Origin: Saccharopolyspora elongata
GTDB lineage: Bacteria > Actinomycetota > Actinomycetes > Mycobacteriales > Pseudonocardiaceae
Assembly: GCF_004348985.1 (NCBI RefSeq)
Contig: NZ_SMKW01000006.1
Location: forward strand, 124,001-188,000
Reading direction: 5' to 3'
DNA: 64,000 nt
This document shows positions 35,339 through 43,930 of this stretch, piece by piece. Made by a program: the position numbers and the translations under genes. The notes below the pieces were generated by a model, which worked only from the letters and a program-made list of their open reading frames with translations, ran no database searches and had not been told where the DNA came from. Positions within the stretch are counted from its first letter, which is position 1. Every line of letters begins with the position of its first letter.

Positions 35339-38176
35339 ATGCCGCGACGTTCGCGCTGCCTGGCCGCGCTCAGCGCCGCGGCAGTCGTCGGTTCCCTGGT
35401 GCTCGCGCCGGCTTCGACCGCCGAGCCGATCCCGGACCCCGCCCCGGACTACTGCCGGGAGCAGTGCCACCACATCCTGCCGCCCGGCCAGAACGGCAAC
35501 GCGACCTTCGCCGAGCTCGTCGCGCACATGCTGCTGGGTACCCGGCCGCCGCACTCCGACGACCAGCTCGCCAAGTACGACCGCCTCGCCGGCGGTTACC
35601 GCGAGCTGACGACGGGAACCATCGACGACTTCTTCAACGACAACTCCTTCGGTGTGCGGCCCGATGACGTCGAGCGGACCTACCGGCCGCGCGAGGATGT
35701 CACCATCGTCCGGGACAAGACCGCCGGGATCCCGCACATCTACGGCACCACGCGATCCGGCACGGCCTACGGCGCGGGCTACGCGACCGCCGAGGACAAG
35801 CTGTTCCTGATGGACGCGATGCGCCGAGCGGGGCGCGGCGAGGTGACGCCGTTCGCCGGTGGTGCGCCGGCCAACCGCCAGCTGGAGCAGCAGTTCTTCA
35901 CCGTCTCGCCGTACACCGAGCAGGAGCTGCAGCAGCAGATCGACACCGTCGCGCGGTACGGCGAGCGCGGGCGCCAGGCCCTCGAAGACGCGAAGTCCTA
36001 TGTGGACGGTATCAACGAGTACATCGAGAAGTCCTACAACGGGCGCTATTTCCCCGGTGAGTACGTCGCCACCGGGCACGTCGACCCGATCACCAACGCC
36101 GGGCGGATCGAGCAGTTCAGGCTCACGGACCTGGTCGTGCTGGCGTCGCTGGTCGGCGCCCAGTTCGGCGGTGGCGGTGGCAACGAGGTGCAGAACGCCG
36201 TCGCGCGGATGTCGCTGCACGAGCGGTTCGGTCCGGAGCGCGGTGAGCAGATCTGGGCGGCCTTCCGCGTCGAGAACGATCCAGAAGCGATCAGCACCAT
36301 CCACGATGGACAGTCGTTCCCCTACGGTGGAACGCCGGCGGACCCGCGCGGCGTCGTGCTGCCCGATCCCGGCTCGGTGTCCGCGCAGCAGCTGATCTTC
36401 GACCCGACCGGATCGGCCGTCGAGGCCGCCGAACCGGCCACCCGGGCGGAATCGAGCAACCCGCCACCGGCCACCGACGACCCGGTGGAGAGCCTGCGCG
36501 GCATCTTCGACGACGGCGTGGTGCCCGGCGGCATGGGGCAGGCGCGCGGCATGTCCAACGCGCTCGTCGTCTCCGGCGCGCACACCGAGAGCGGCCACCC
36601 GGTGGCCGTCTTCGGGCCGCAGACCGGCTACTTCTCGCCGCAGCTGCTGACCCTGCAGGAACTCCAGGGCCCCGGCATCTCGTCGAAGGGCGCGTCCTTC
36701 GCCGGGCTGAGCTTCTACACGCTGCTCGGCCGCGGCCAGGACTACGCCTGGAGCGCGACCACCGCATCGCAGGACATGATCGATTCCTACGCCGTCGAGC
36801 TGTGCGAACCCGACGGCCGCCCGGCCACGAAGGACTCGAACTTCTACCGCTTCCGCGGCGAATGCCTGGCGATGCAGACCGTCGAGCGCAAGAACGCCTG
36901 GCAGCCGAACCTCGGCGACGACACCCCGCAGGGCTCCTACCGCCTGGTGTCCTTCCGCACCCGCTACGGCCCGGTGACGCACCGGGCGACGGTCGACGGG
37001 CAGCCGGTGGCGTTCGCGCGGGCCCGTTCGACGTTCCTGCACGAGGTCGACTCGATCATCGGGTTCCAGAAGTTCAACGACCCGGGCGCGATCACCTCGG
37101 CCGCGGATTTCCAGCGCGCCGCCCACGACATCAACTACACGTTCAACTGGTTCTACGCCGACGCCACCGACACGGCGTACTTCAACTCCGGGGCGAACGT
37201 GGTGCGCAAGCCCGACGTCGACCCGAGCATGCCGATCGCCGGCGACCCGGATTTCGAGTGGCAGGGCTGGAACCCGGCGGACAACACCGCGGCCTACGCC
37301 CCGTTCCACGAGCACCCGAACTCGATCAACCAGGACTACTACATCAGCTGGAACAACAAGCAGGCGCCCGGCACCGCGGGCGACAAGGCGGAGAAGGGCG
37401 CGGTGCAGCGGGGCGACCTGCTCGACCGCCGCGTCGCCGAGCACATCGCGTCGGGCGGCAAGTTCAGCCGCGTCACGCTGACGCAGGCGATGGCCGACGC
37501 GGGCGTCACCGACCTGCGCGCCGAACGGGTGCTCCCGGACCTGCTGCGGCTCATCGACAGCCAACCGGTCACCGACCCGGAGACCGCGGCGCTGGTCGAC
37601 CGGCTGCGCGCGTGGCTCGTCGACGGCGGCAAGCGGGTGGAAACCTCGCCGGGCAGCGAGGAGTACGCGCACGCCGAGGCGATCGAGCTGCTCGACGCGT
37701 GGTGGCCGCGGCTGGTGCGCGGCGAGTTCGAGCCGGCCGTAGGCGCCGACGCCTACCGGGCGATGACGGACATGATGCAGATCAACGAGTCGCCATCGGG
37801 CTGGCAGAACGGCGAGCCCGGCCTGCACGTCGGCCAGGGCCACCAGGGTTCGGCGTTCCAGTTCGGCTGGTTCGGGCAGGTGTCCAAGGACATCCGCGCG
37901 GTGCTGGGCGAGCCGGTGCCCGGCGGGTTCGGCGAGCCGCTGTGCGGCGGCGGTGACGCCGGGGCGTGCCGGCAGATGCTGCTGGACACCCTGCGGCAGG
38001 CCGCGGAGACCCCGGCGACGGACACCTATCCCGGTGACGCGGACTGCAAGCCCGGCGACCAGTGGTGCGCGGACGCCATCCTGCAGACCAAGATCGGCGG
38101 CATCAGCCAGCAGAAGATCAACTGGCAGAACCGTCCGACGTACCAACAGGTCGTCGAATTCCCCACCCACCGCTGA
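35339..38176 (+). CDS. Secreted penicillin-acylase family Ntn-hydrolase
   Basis: 945-residue exported enzyme. A signal peptide covers about residues 1-28. The alpha-chain region has VTIVRDKTAGIPHIYGTTRSGTAYGAGYATAEDKLFLMD. The predicted self-cleavage site is before Ser 406 in ARGMSNALVVSG, giving the beta-chain N-terminal serine nucleophile. Relatives deacylate penicillins, acyl-homoserine lactones or lipopeptides; the substrate is not predictable. The residue before the serine is Met rather than the usual Gly. Confidence 0.9.
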   Translation: MPRRSRCLAALSAAAVVGSLVLAPASTAEPIPDPAPDYCREQCHHILPPGQNGNATFAELVAHMLLGTRPPHSDDQLAKYDRLAGGYRELTTGTIDDFFNDNSFGVRPDDVERTYRPREDVTIVRDKTAGIPHIYGTTRSGTAYGAGYATAEDKLFLMDAMRRAGRGEVTPFAGGAPANRQLEQQFFTVSPYTEQELQQQIDTVARYGERGRQALEDAKSYVDGINEYIEKSYNGRYFPGEYVATGHVDPITNAGRIEQFRLTDLVVLASLVGAQFGGGGGNEVQNAVARMSLHERFGPERGEQIWAAFRVENDPEAISTIHDGQSFPYGGTPADPRGVVLPDPGSVSAQQLIFDPTGSAVEAAEPATRAESSNPPPATDDPVESLRGIFDDGVVPGGMGQARGMSNALVVSGAHTESGHPVAVFGPQTGYFSPQLLTLQELQGPGISSKGASFAGLSFYTLLGRGQDYAWSATTASQDMIDSYAVELCEPDGRPATKDSNFYRFRGECLAMQTVERKNAWQPNLGDDTPQGSYRLVSFRTRYGPVTHRATVDGQPVAFARARSTFLHEVDSIIGFQKFNDPGAITSAADFQRAAHDINYTFNWFYADATDTAYFNSGANVVRKPDVDPSMPIAGDPDFEWQGWNPADNTAAYAPFHEHPNSINQDYYISWNNKQAPGTAGDKAEKGAVQRGDLLDRRVAEHIASGGKFSRVTLTQAMADAGVTDLRAERVLPDLLRLIDSQPVTDPETAALVDRLRAWLVDGGKRVETSPGSEEYAHAEAIELLDAWWPRLVRGEFEPAVGADAYRAMTDMMQINESPSGWQNGEPGLHVGQGHQGSAFQFGWFGQVSKDIRAVLGEPVPGGFGEPLCGGGDAGACRQMLLDTLRQAAETPATDTYPGDADCKPGDQWCADAILQTKIGGISQQKINWQNRPTYQQVVEFPTHR

Positions 38177-38209
38177 GGGGTGCCCGGAGCGGCGTTCATG
38201 CAGGTCCGG

Positions 38210-38257
38210 GGCCGTGCGTGTTTTGTGCTGCTATGGCGACACAAAGTACGCACGGCC
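38210..38257. repeat. GCTATRGC-type hairpin element, copy 2
   Basis: GGCCGTGCGTG (from 38210) through TTTTGTG pairs with 38240-38257 around CTGCTATGGCGA. A reduced fifth copy with core GTTGCTATGGCTAC lies at 38283-38308. Both are between the acylase and the M20 gene. Confidence 0.8.
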
Positions 38258-38370
38258 GGAGTGAGCAGCGGAAACACCGAAAGTCCAGGGTTGCTATGGC
38301 TACCCGACGGCCGGGTGTGGTGCGGGCGGATGATCGCGCATACCGTGAGGTCCGACGAACGGAGGGCGCT

Positions 38371-39630
38371 GTGGGCGATCTTGAGGCCGTGTTGGGCCGA
38401 CTCGACGACATCCGGGCTGATCTCACCGAGCTGTACAAGGACCTGCACGCGAACCCGGAGCTGTCCTTCGCCGAGCACCGGACGGCCGCCGAGGTCGCAC
38501 GCCGGCTGGAAGCGCTGGGCCTGGAGGTCACCACCGAGGTGGGGCGCACCGGCGTGGTCGGCGTGCTCCGCAACGGCGACGGGCCGACGGTGCTGCTGCG
38601 CGCGGACTTCGACGCGCTGCCCGTCCTGGAGCAGACCGGCCTCGACTACGCCAGCACCTGCCGCGGCACCGACCCGGACGGCAACGACGTCCCGGTGATG
38701 CACGCCTGCGGCCACGACATGCACGTCACCTGCCAGCTCGGCGCGCTGGACCTGCTGGTCGCGGCCCGCGACCGGTGGGCGGGCACGATCGTCGCGGTGT
38801 TCCAGCCCGCGGAGGAGATCGGGGCCGGTGCGCAGGCGATGATCGACGACGGCTTCCTCGACCGTTTCCCGAAGCCGGACGTGTGCCTTGGCCAGCACGT
38901 CTTCCCGTTCGAGGCGGGTGCGGTCGGCATGATCAGCGGTCCCAGCATGTCCGCCGCCGACGGCCTGAAGGTCACCATGTTCGGGCGCGGCGCGCACGGT
39001 TCCCAGCCGCAGAACGCCATCGACCCGGTCGTGATGGCCTCGGCGACCGTGATGCGCCTGCAAACCGTCGTGTCCCGGGAGGTCGCCCCGAGCGATACCG
39101 CGGTGGTCACCGTGGGCTCGATCAAGGCGGGCACGAAGGACAACATCATCCCCGACCAGGCCGAACTGCGGGTCAACATCCGCTCCTTCGACGAGCGGGT
39201 CCGGGAACACGTGATCGCGGCCGTGCAGCGCATCGTGCGCGCCGAGGCGATCGCCGCCGGGGCCGAGCGCGAGCCGGAGTTCGAGCGGCTCACGGACTTC
39301 CCGGTGCTGGTGAACGATCCCGACGTCACCGGCCGGACGACGGCGGCGCTGCGCAAGGAGCTCGGCGATGACCGGGTGCAAGAACTGCCGCCGGTGGTCG
39401 GCAGCGAGGACGTCGGCCTCTTCGGCACCGCGGCGGGCGTGCCGACCTGCTACTGGTTCTTCGGCGGCACCGACCGGGAGAAGTGGCTGGCGGCGAAGGA
39501 CGCGGGCACCCTCAACCGGGACATCCCGTCCAACCACTCGCCGTTCTTCGCCCCGGTCGTCGAGCCGACCCTGACGACCGGCGTGACGGCGATGACCATG
39601 GCGGCCCTGGAGTGGCTGGCGAAGAGCTGA
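38371..39630 (+). CDS. M20D-family amidohydrolase
   Basis: 419-residue metallo-amidohydrolase of the hippurate hydrolase/IAA-amino acid hydrolase group. Metal ligands are seen in MHACGHDMH, QPAEE and near LGQHVFP, and a dimerisation domain begins at KVTMFGRGAHGSQPQNAIDPV. The GTG at 38371 follows GGAGGG. It cleaves N-acyl amino acids by family habit. It follows the penicillin-acylase-like gene on the same strand, which may be a functional link in acyl-amide breakdown, but 194 bases separate them. Confidence 0.9.
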   Translation: MGDLEAVLGRLDDIRADLTELYKDLHANPELSFAEHRTAAEVARRLEALGLEVTTEVGRTGVVGVLRNGDGPTVLLRADFDALPVLEQTGLDYASTCRGTDPDGNDVPVMHACGHDMHVTCQLGALDLLVAARDRWAGTIVAVFQPAEEIGAGAQAMIDDGFLDRFPKPDVCLGQHVFPFEAGAVGMISGPSMSAADGLKVTMFGRGAHGSQPQNAIDPVVMASATVMRLQTVVSREVAPSDTAVVTVGSIKAGTKDNIIPDQAELRVNIRSFDERVREHVIAAVQRIVRAEAIAAGAEREPEFERLTDFPVLVNDPDVTGRTTAALRKELGDDRVQELPPVVGSEDVGLFGTAAGVPTCYWFFGGTDREKWLAAKDAGTLNRDIPSNHSPFFAPVVEPTLTTGVTAMTMAALEWLAKS

Positions 39631-39633
39631 CCG

Positions 39634-39665
39634 TTCGGCGCGGTTTCCGCTGAAACCGCGCCGAA
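39634..39665. terminator. Perfect 14-base hairpin between convergent genes
   Basis: TTCGGCGCGGTTTC (39634-39647) pairs with 39652-39665 around CGCT. It belongs to the TTTC-N4-GAAA family and probably terminates the M20 and DinB genes. Confidence 0.8.
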
Positions 39666-39679
39666 TCCGGCCGCCGCGG

Positions 39680-40222
39680 TCACGTGCCGGTGGCGCCGTC
39701 GATGCGTTCGCGCAGCATGTCGGCGTGGCCGTTGTGGCGGGCGTACTCGGCCAGCAGGTTGAACATGACCCAGCGCAGCGAGATCGGCTCGCCGGTGGAG
39801 TGGCGGATGCCGGTGTCGTCCAGCGAGGCGGCCGCGGCGACGATCTCGCGGGACCTCGCGCACTCCGCCCGCCAGGTCTCCAGCGCGGCCGCGAAATCGC
39901 CGCCCAGGTCGTCGAAGTCCTGGTCCGGATCGTCGTCGGAGTAGTACAGCATCGGCACGTCCTCCTGGGCGAACTGGATGCGGAACCACCACCGCTCGAC
40001 CCCGGCGAGGTGCCGCACCAGGCCGTGCAGCGAAATCCCGGAAGGCTCGACGAGCCGGGCGGAGAGCTGCGCGGCCGGCACATCGGCGCACTTCAGGGCC
40101 AGGGTTTCCCGGTGCCAATCCAGGAAAGCGCTGAGCGTCTCCAGCTCGTTGCCGGTCCGCGGCGGCTCGGCCCGATCACCGCCGGCCCACCGAGGCGAAG
40201 TGCTGACTGGGACTTCCGACAC
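39680..40222 (-). CDS. DinB-superfamily protein (DUF664)
   Basis: 180-residue four-helix-bundle protein. The DinB/DUF664 His positions are in LSAFLDWHRETLALKC, LHGLVRHLAGVERWWF and NLLAEYARHNGHADMLRE. Members include mycothiol- or bacillithiol-dependent enzymes, but the function here is unknown. GTG 40222 follows GGAGGG. The tetR gene is 65 bases upstream on the same strand, so they may be co-transcribed. Confidence 0.88.
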   Translation of the reverse strand: MSEVPVSTSPRWAGGDRAEPPRTGNELETLSAFLDWHRETLALKCADVPAAQLSARLVEPSGISLHGLVRHLAGVERWWFRIQFAQEDVPMLYYSDDDPDQDFDDLGGDFAAALETWRAECARSREIVAAAASLDDTGIRHSTGEPISLRWVMFNLLAEYARHNGHADMLRERIDGATGT

Positions 40223-40287
40223 GATGCCCTCCAATCGAAGAACCGAACCTTCCCACCGCCCTCTGACACTCCAGGCCGTTGGGTCGG

Positions 40288-40869
40288 TCACCGGCGTGGG
40301 GTCGGGTCGGTGAGGAGGGCTTCGACCAGGTCGGCCGGGGGTGGGCTGGGTTGGTCGGTGAAGTGGGTGAAGAACGCCGACTGGAGGCAGGCGCCGAGCA
40401 GGAGCGCCGCCAGGGCTGCCGGGTTCGCTTGCCGGTCGATCGCTCCCGCCCGCTGCTCGGCCGCGAGGTAGGCCGCGAGCTTCTCGCGCACCACGTTGGG
40501 CCCCATGTTCCGTTCCTGCAGCGCGGTTCGGTGGGCCGCCAGCAGGGCCGGTTCGGAGAACAGGGACGCCGCGATCGGGAACGTGTCGGTGTAGAAGTCG
40601 ATCGCTTCGGCCGCGACCTCCTCCAGCGTTTCCCGCACGGACCCGCGTCCCGCGCGCTCGTCCAGCGCGGCGAGCAGCTCGTGGATGTTGCTGGGCACGC
40701 GTTCCATCAGGACGCCGAGGAACAGGTCGGTCTTGTCGCGGAAGTGCTTGTACAGCGCGGCTTCCGAGTAGCCGGCCTCCTTGGCGATCTCCTTGGTGGT
40801 GGCGCGGGCGAGGCCGCGGGTGCGCATCACGTGCGCTGCGGCATCGAGCATCCGGTCGCGAGTTCCCAC
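40288..40869 (-). CDS. TetR-family repressor
   Basis: 193-residue TetR protein with HTH TRDRMLDAAAHVMRTRGLARATTKEIAKEAGYSEAALYKHFRDK. GTG 40869 with GAGAGG upstream is preferred. A GTG at 40905 would put the first codons inside the operator arm and add residues MNTHQL, which also appear at the start of the divergent frame purely because the DNA is palindromic. It likely represses itself and the divergent NAD(P)-binding protein. Confidence 0.92.
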   Translation of the reverse strand: MGTRDRMLDAAAHVMRTRGLARATTKEIAKEAGYSEAALYKHFRDKTDLFLGVLMERVPSNIHELLAALDERAGRGSVRETLEEVAAEAIDFYTDTFPIAASLFSEPALLAAHRTALQERNMGPNVVREKLAAYLAAEQRAGAIDRQANPAALAALLLGACLQSAFFTHFTDQPSPPPADLVEALLTDPTPRR

Positions 40870-40888
40870 GGCGCACCTCTCGTTGACA

Positions 40889-40937
40889 AGTTGGTGTGTG
40901 TTCACCCACCATAATGGTTAGTGAACACTCACCAACT
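40889..40937. promoter_or_regulatory. Large TetR operator dyad
   Basis: AGTTGGTGTGTGTTCAC (40889-40905) and GTGAACACTCACCAACT (40921-40937) are complementary at 16 of 17 positions with a 15-base AT-rich spacer. The dyad is centred at 40913 between the divergent tetR and NAD(P)-binding genes. Confidence 0.85.
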
Positions 40938-40953
40938 CGATGGGGTGCGGAAC

Positions 40954-41583
40954 ATGCGGATCACGATCTTCGGGGCGACCGGCGGCACCGGGAAGCACCT
41001 GCTCGAACAGGCCTGCGCGGCGGGGCACGAGGTCACCGCCGTGGTGCGGGACCCGGCGCGGCTCGCCCACGACCACCCGGGGCTGACCGTGGTGACCGCC
41101 GACGTGATGGACCCCGCCGCGATCCGGCCGCATGTGGCCGGGCGGGACGCGGTGATCTCGGCGATCGGCTCGCGCGACCTGAAGCCGAGCACCATCCAGA
41201 CCGACAGCACCAGGAGCATCCTCGACGCGATGGCCGCCGCCGGTGCGCGCCGGTTCCTCGTGGTCAGCAACTGCGGCATGCTCTCCGATGGCGACGGCCC
41301 GGTGATCAAGCACGTGGTCAAGCCGATCCTGTGGCGCATCCTCCGGAACCCCTGGACGGACATGGGTCACATGGAGGAGGTCGTCCGGGCCAGCGGGCTG
41401 GACTGGACGATCATCCGGCCGCCGCAGCTCACCAACGGCCCGCGCACCGGCCGGTACCGGACGGCGGTCGACCGGAACGTGCGCGGCGCCAAGCGGATCT
41501 CGCGGGCGAACGTCGCCGACTGCCTGCTGCGCGAGCTCGCCGATCCGGGCTCGGTGGGCAAGGCGATCGCGGTCGCCAACTGA
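40954..41583 (+). CDS. NAD(P)-binding NmrA/atypical SDR protein
   Basis: 209-residue Rossmann-fold protein. ITIFGATGGTGKHLLEQACAAGHEVTAVVR is the NAD(P)-binding motif, and VSAIGSRDLK, RFLVVSNCGML and LDWTIIRPPQLTNGPRTG fit atypical short-chain dehydrogenases. ATG 40954 is chosen over a GTG at 40921 that lies in the operator. Function is likely redox-related and under the divergent TetR. It runs into a convergent gene only 6 bases later. Confidence 0.9.
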   Translation: MRITIFGATGGTGKHLLEQACAAGHEVTAVVRDPARLAHDHPGLTVVTADVMDPAAIRPHVAGRDAVISAIGSRDLKPSTIQTDSTRSILDAMAAAGARRFLVVSNCGMLSDGDGPVIKHVVKPILWRILRNPWTDMGHMEEVVRASGLDWTIIRPPQLTNGPRTGRYRTAVDRNVRGAKRISRANVADCLLRELADPGSVGKAIAVAN

Positions 41584-41589
41584 ACCCGG

Positions 41590-42294
41590 CTACTTCGTGA
41601 CCAGCCCGATGTCGAGGTTCGGGATCTGGTTGATCTTGCCGTCGGTCAGCGCGACGACGGCGATGGCGGTGCCGTCGGCCGGGTCGGCGTCGGAGTCGGT
41701 CTCCGGTGCGCCGACGTGCCGCGGCGAGAATCCCATGCCCTCGGGCGGGACGAAGCGCAGGACGTAGGTGCTGGTGCCCTGGTTCGGCATCGCGTAGTGC
41801 CCGGTGCCGTCGCTGCCGCTGCCCCACCTGCCGATCCAGAACCGGATACCGGGCAGCAGCGGCTCGTCCGCCTGGCGTTGCCCGTCGGCGTTGAGGTCGT
41901 GCCAGGTGACGCCGGTGATGTCGCTGCCGAGCTTGCCGAAGTCGGCGGTGCTGGTGCCGCCGGGATGCACCTCGACGACGACCTCGTCCGGCGTGGTCAT
42001 CTCGTAGCCGATCGGATTGATGCCGACCCGGTACCGGCCGGGCGGTACGCCCGGAATCTCGTACGTGGCATCGGGATTCGTCCCGACCGTCGCCACCCAG
42101 CTGCCGTCCAGGTGGTACAGCCCGACCGCGTTGCTGCCGCTCGGTTCGCCGGGCTGCCGGACGCCGTCGGCGTTGCGGTCGAAGTAGTGCAGCCCGCGGA
42201 CGGTCCCGGTCGGCGGCTCGGCTGCCGCCGGCATCGCCGTTCCCAGCAGCGCCAACGCGCTCGCCGCCACGAAAACCGCGCCTCTTCCCGTCAT
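41590..42294 (-). CDS. Secreted protein with two SdrD B-like domains
   Basis: 234-residue exported protein with signal peptide ending near AAAEP. Two B-like repeats follow: VRGLHYFDRNADGVRQPGEP and ITGVTWHDLNADGQRQADEP. Their Asp-rich loops match calcium-binding SdrD B/Cna-B type domains of surface proteins. There is no sorting signal or membrane anchor at the C-terminus, so it is probably released or wall-associated. ATG 42294 is used; GTG 42297 directly precedes it. Confidence 0.82.
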   Translation of the reverse strand: MTGRGAVFVAASALALLGTAMPAAAEPPTGTVRGLHYFDRNADGVRQPGEPSGSNAVGLYHLDGSWVATVGTNPDATYEIPGVPPGRYRVGINPIGYEMTTPDEVVVEVHPGGTSTADFGKLGSDITGVTWHDLNADGQRQADEPLLPGIRFWIGRWGSGSDGTGHYAMPNQGTSTYVLRFVPPEGMGFSPRHVGAPETDSDADPADGTAIAVVALTDGKINQIPNLDIGLVTK

Positions 42295-42362
42295 CACGCC
42301 TCCGCTCGCAGTGGGTACCCGTTCTGCGTCGAAGACGCGCTCCACCTGGTCGCGGTTGCCTG

Positions 42363-42408
42363 GTCGTGAGTGTTTTCGGCTGCTATGGCGACCAGGAACG
42401 CTCACGAC
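42363..42408. repeat. GCTATRGC-type hairpin element, copy 3
   Basis: GTCGTGAG (42363-42370) pairs with CTCACGAC (42401-42408), with imperfect inner pairing around CTGCTATGGCGA. It lies between two genes on the minus strand. Confidence 0.7.
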
Positions 42409-42421
42409 TCGCGTTCCCGGT

Positions 42422-43018
42422 TCAGCGGCGGACGCGGTAGGTGATGTGCGTGACCAGCGAGGCAGGACGTGCCGAAACCAGTTCCAGGTCCAGCGCGGGC
42501 ACGCCGTCGAACAGCCGCTCGCCGGCGCCGAGCGTGACGGGGGCGATGTGGGTGCGCAGCTCGTCGATGAGCCCGGCGCCGAGGTACTGGTTGATCGTGG
42601 CCGCGCCGCCGGAGATCGCGACATCGCGGTCGCCCGCGGCCTTCTTGGCCTGGTCGAGCGCGGATTCGAGGCCGTCGGTGACGAAGGTGAAGGTGGTGCC
42701 GCCGGCCATGGCCAGGGGCTCGCGCGCGTGGTGGGTGAGCACGAAGACCGGGGCGTGGTACGGCGGTTCGTCGCCCCACCAACCCGTCCAGTCCAGGTCC
42801 CACTCGCCGCGGATCGGCCCGAACATGTTGCGCCCCATGATGTAGGCGCCGGCCGCGGTGACCGCGTCCATCTCGGCCTTGTTCTCGTCGCCGGTCTCGA
42901 ACATCCAGCGGTGCAGCTGGTCGACCGGGCCGTCGCCGAAGGGCTTGTCGTGGCTCTGGCCGGGCCCGGCGACGTACCCGTCGGCCGAAACGGTGATGTC
43001 GCAAACCACCTTGGACAT
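42422..43018 (-). CDS. RibD/dihydrofolate-reductase family protein
   Basis: 198-residue RibD C-terminal/DHFR-like reductase: MSKVVCDITVSADGYVAG at the N-terminus, AYIMGRNMFGPIRGEW, and the NADPH loop ISGGAATINQYLGAGLIDEL. The substrate is not known. The ATG at 43018 follows GGAGAAC. It is divergent from an HxlR regulator that probably controls it. Confidence 0.9.
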   Translation of the reverse strand: MSKVVCDITVSADGYVAGPGQSHDKPFGDGPVDQLHRWMFETGDENKAEMDAVTAAGAYIMGRNMFGPIRGEWDLDWTGWWGDEPPYHAPVFVLTHHAREPLAMAGGTTFTFVTDGLESALDQAKKAAGDRDVAISGGAATINQYLGAGLIDELRTHIAPVTLGAGERLFDGVPALDLELVSARPASLVTHITYRVRR

Positions 43019-43128
43019 GGGTTCTCCAGTGTTCGTCGTCCTATCCGATTGCGTTTTGCAACCGGCAGTGGGACCATATGCAGAACCAGATGCGGAGTGC
43101 AAGCGGTTTCTGATCGAAGGAGGTTTCG

Positions 43129-43623
43129 GTGAAGGACGAGCGCCGATCCGGATGCCCGATCAACCTCGCCGTCGAGGTGCTCGGCGACAAGTGGTCGCTG
43201 GTCGTCATCCGGGACATGATGTTCGGCAACCGCAGGCACTTCCGCGAGCTGCTGAACAACTCCGAGGAAGGCATCGCCTCGAACATCCTCGCGTCGCGGC
43301 TGCAGCGCCTCGTCGAGAACGGACTGGTGTCGAAGGCCGCCGACCCGAGCCACAAGCAGAAGGTGATCTACAGCCTCACCGAGACCGCCATCCAGCTCGT
43401 CCCGGTCATGGCGCACCTCGGCGCCTGGGGACGCCGCCACCTGCCGGTGACGCGCGAGCTGGCCATCCGCGCCGAACTGCTCGAACGGGGCGGCCCCGAG
43501 CTGTGGGACGAGTTCATGGACGAGTTGCGGGAGCAGCACCTGGGCATCCCGCGGCCGGCCGGAACCGAATCGGTCTTCGCCCGCCTGCGCGCCGCCTACG
43601 AGGCGGAACTCGCGCGAGAGTAG
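43129..43623 (+). CDS. HxlR-family transcriptional regulator
   Basis: 164-residue HxlR regulator. It has the hallmark Cys-Pro near the N-terminus (RRSGCPINLAVEVLGDKWSLVVIRDMMFGNRRHFRELL) and a winged helix ending in LVSKAADPSHKQKVIYSLTE. GTG 43129 follows GAAGGAGG. In the 110-base divergent gap, TTGCAACCGG and GTGCAAGCGG may be direct-repeat half-sites. Oxidation sensing through the Cys is known for some relatives. Confidence 0.92.
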   Translation: MKDERRSGCPINLAVEVLGDKWSLVVIRDMMFGNRRHFRELLNNSEEGIASNILASRLQRLVENGLVSKAADPSHKQKVIYSLTETAIQLVPVMAHLGAWGRRHLPVTRELAIRAELLERGGPELWDEFMDELREQHLGIPRPAGTESVFARLRAAYEAELARE

Positions 43624-43643
43624 CGACGTTGGTGCCGCCGGTG

Positions 43644-43689
43644 GCCGTGCGTACTTCGTGCTGCCATAGCGACACAAAGTACGCACGGC
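43644..43689. repeat. GCTATRGC-type hairpin element, copy 4
   Basis: GCCGTGCGTACTTCGTG (43644-43660) pairs with 43673-43689 at 16 of 17 positions around CTGCCATAGCGA. It is the best-paired copy of the family. Confidence 0.85.
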
Positions 43690-43700
43690 GCGGCCGGCCC

Positions 43701-43813
43701 GGCGGTCAGCCGTGCGCGTGCTGGCCCGCCCGGTGTGGGTGCAGGTCAAGCAGCCGAGCACCGAGGTGGCGCGGGCCGGCGAGGTCCTCGCCTCTCTGTC
43801 CATCACGCCCTGA
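43701..43813 (+). pseudogene. Possible C-terminal gene remnant
   Basis: A short open frame reading RVLARPVWVQVKQPSTEVARAGEVLASLSITP ends at TGA 43811. The composition looks protein-like and it has no start or upstream continuation past the hairpin at 43644-43689. It may be the tail of a lost gene at the left edge of the rearranged region. The family is unknown. Confidence 0.3.
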
Positions 43814-43824
43814 CCGCGCCCGTT

Positions 43825-43865
43825 GATGCCGGTTGGGCATCTATTCCCCACCGAATCGGTATTGG
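43825..43865 (+). promoter_or_regulatory. LysR-type operator upstream of the CoA-transferase fragment
   Basis: GATGCC-N5-GGCATC (43825-43841) is a perfect T-N11-A LysR-type dyad, followed by GTATTGG at 43859-43865. The same two elements at the same 34-base offset precede the transporter gene (46494-46534). Confidence 0.7.
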
Positions 43866-43930
43866 TCCGGGCGCGCGCGAATGTGCAAGGCTCGCAACGT
43901 GATTCGGCCAGCTGCAACGGAGGGGCGAAC

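Noticed and set aside
35297-38170. A 957-codon open frame antisense to the penicillin-acylase gene
   Set aside because: Composition is that of a shadow frame (Arg, Gly, Val, Leu, His bias) with no recognisable motif, while the sense strand has a complete signal peptide and Ntn-hydrolase motifs.
40905-40938. Starts giving MNTHQL for both the TetR and NAD(P)-binding proteins
   Set aside because: The identical residues come from a palindromic operator; better starts with ribosome binding sites lie inside at 40869 and 40954.
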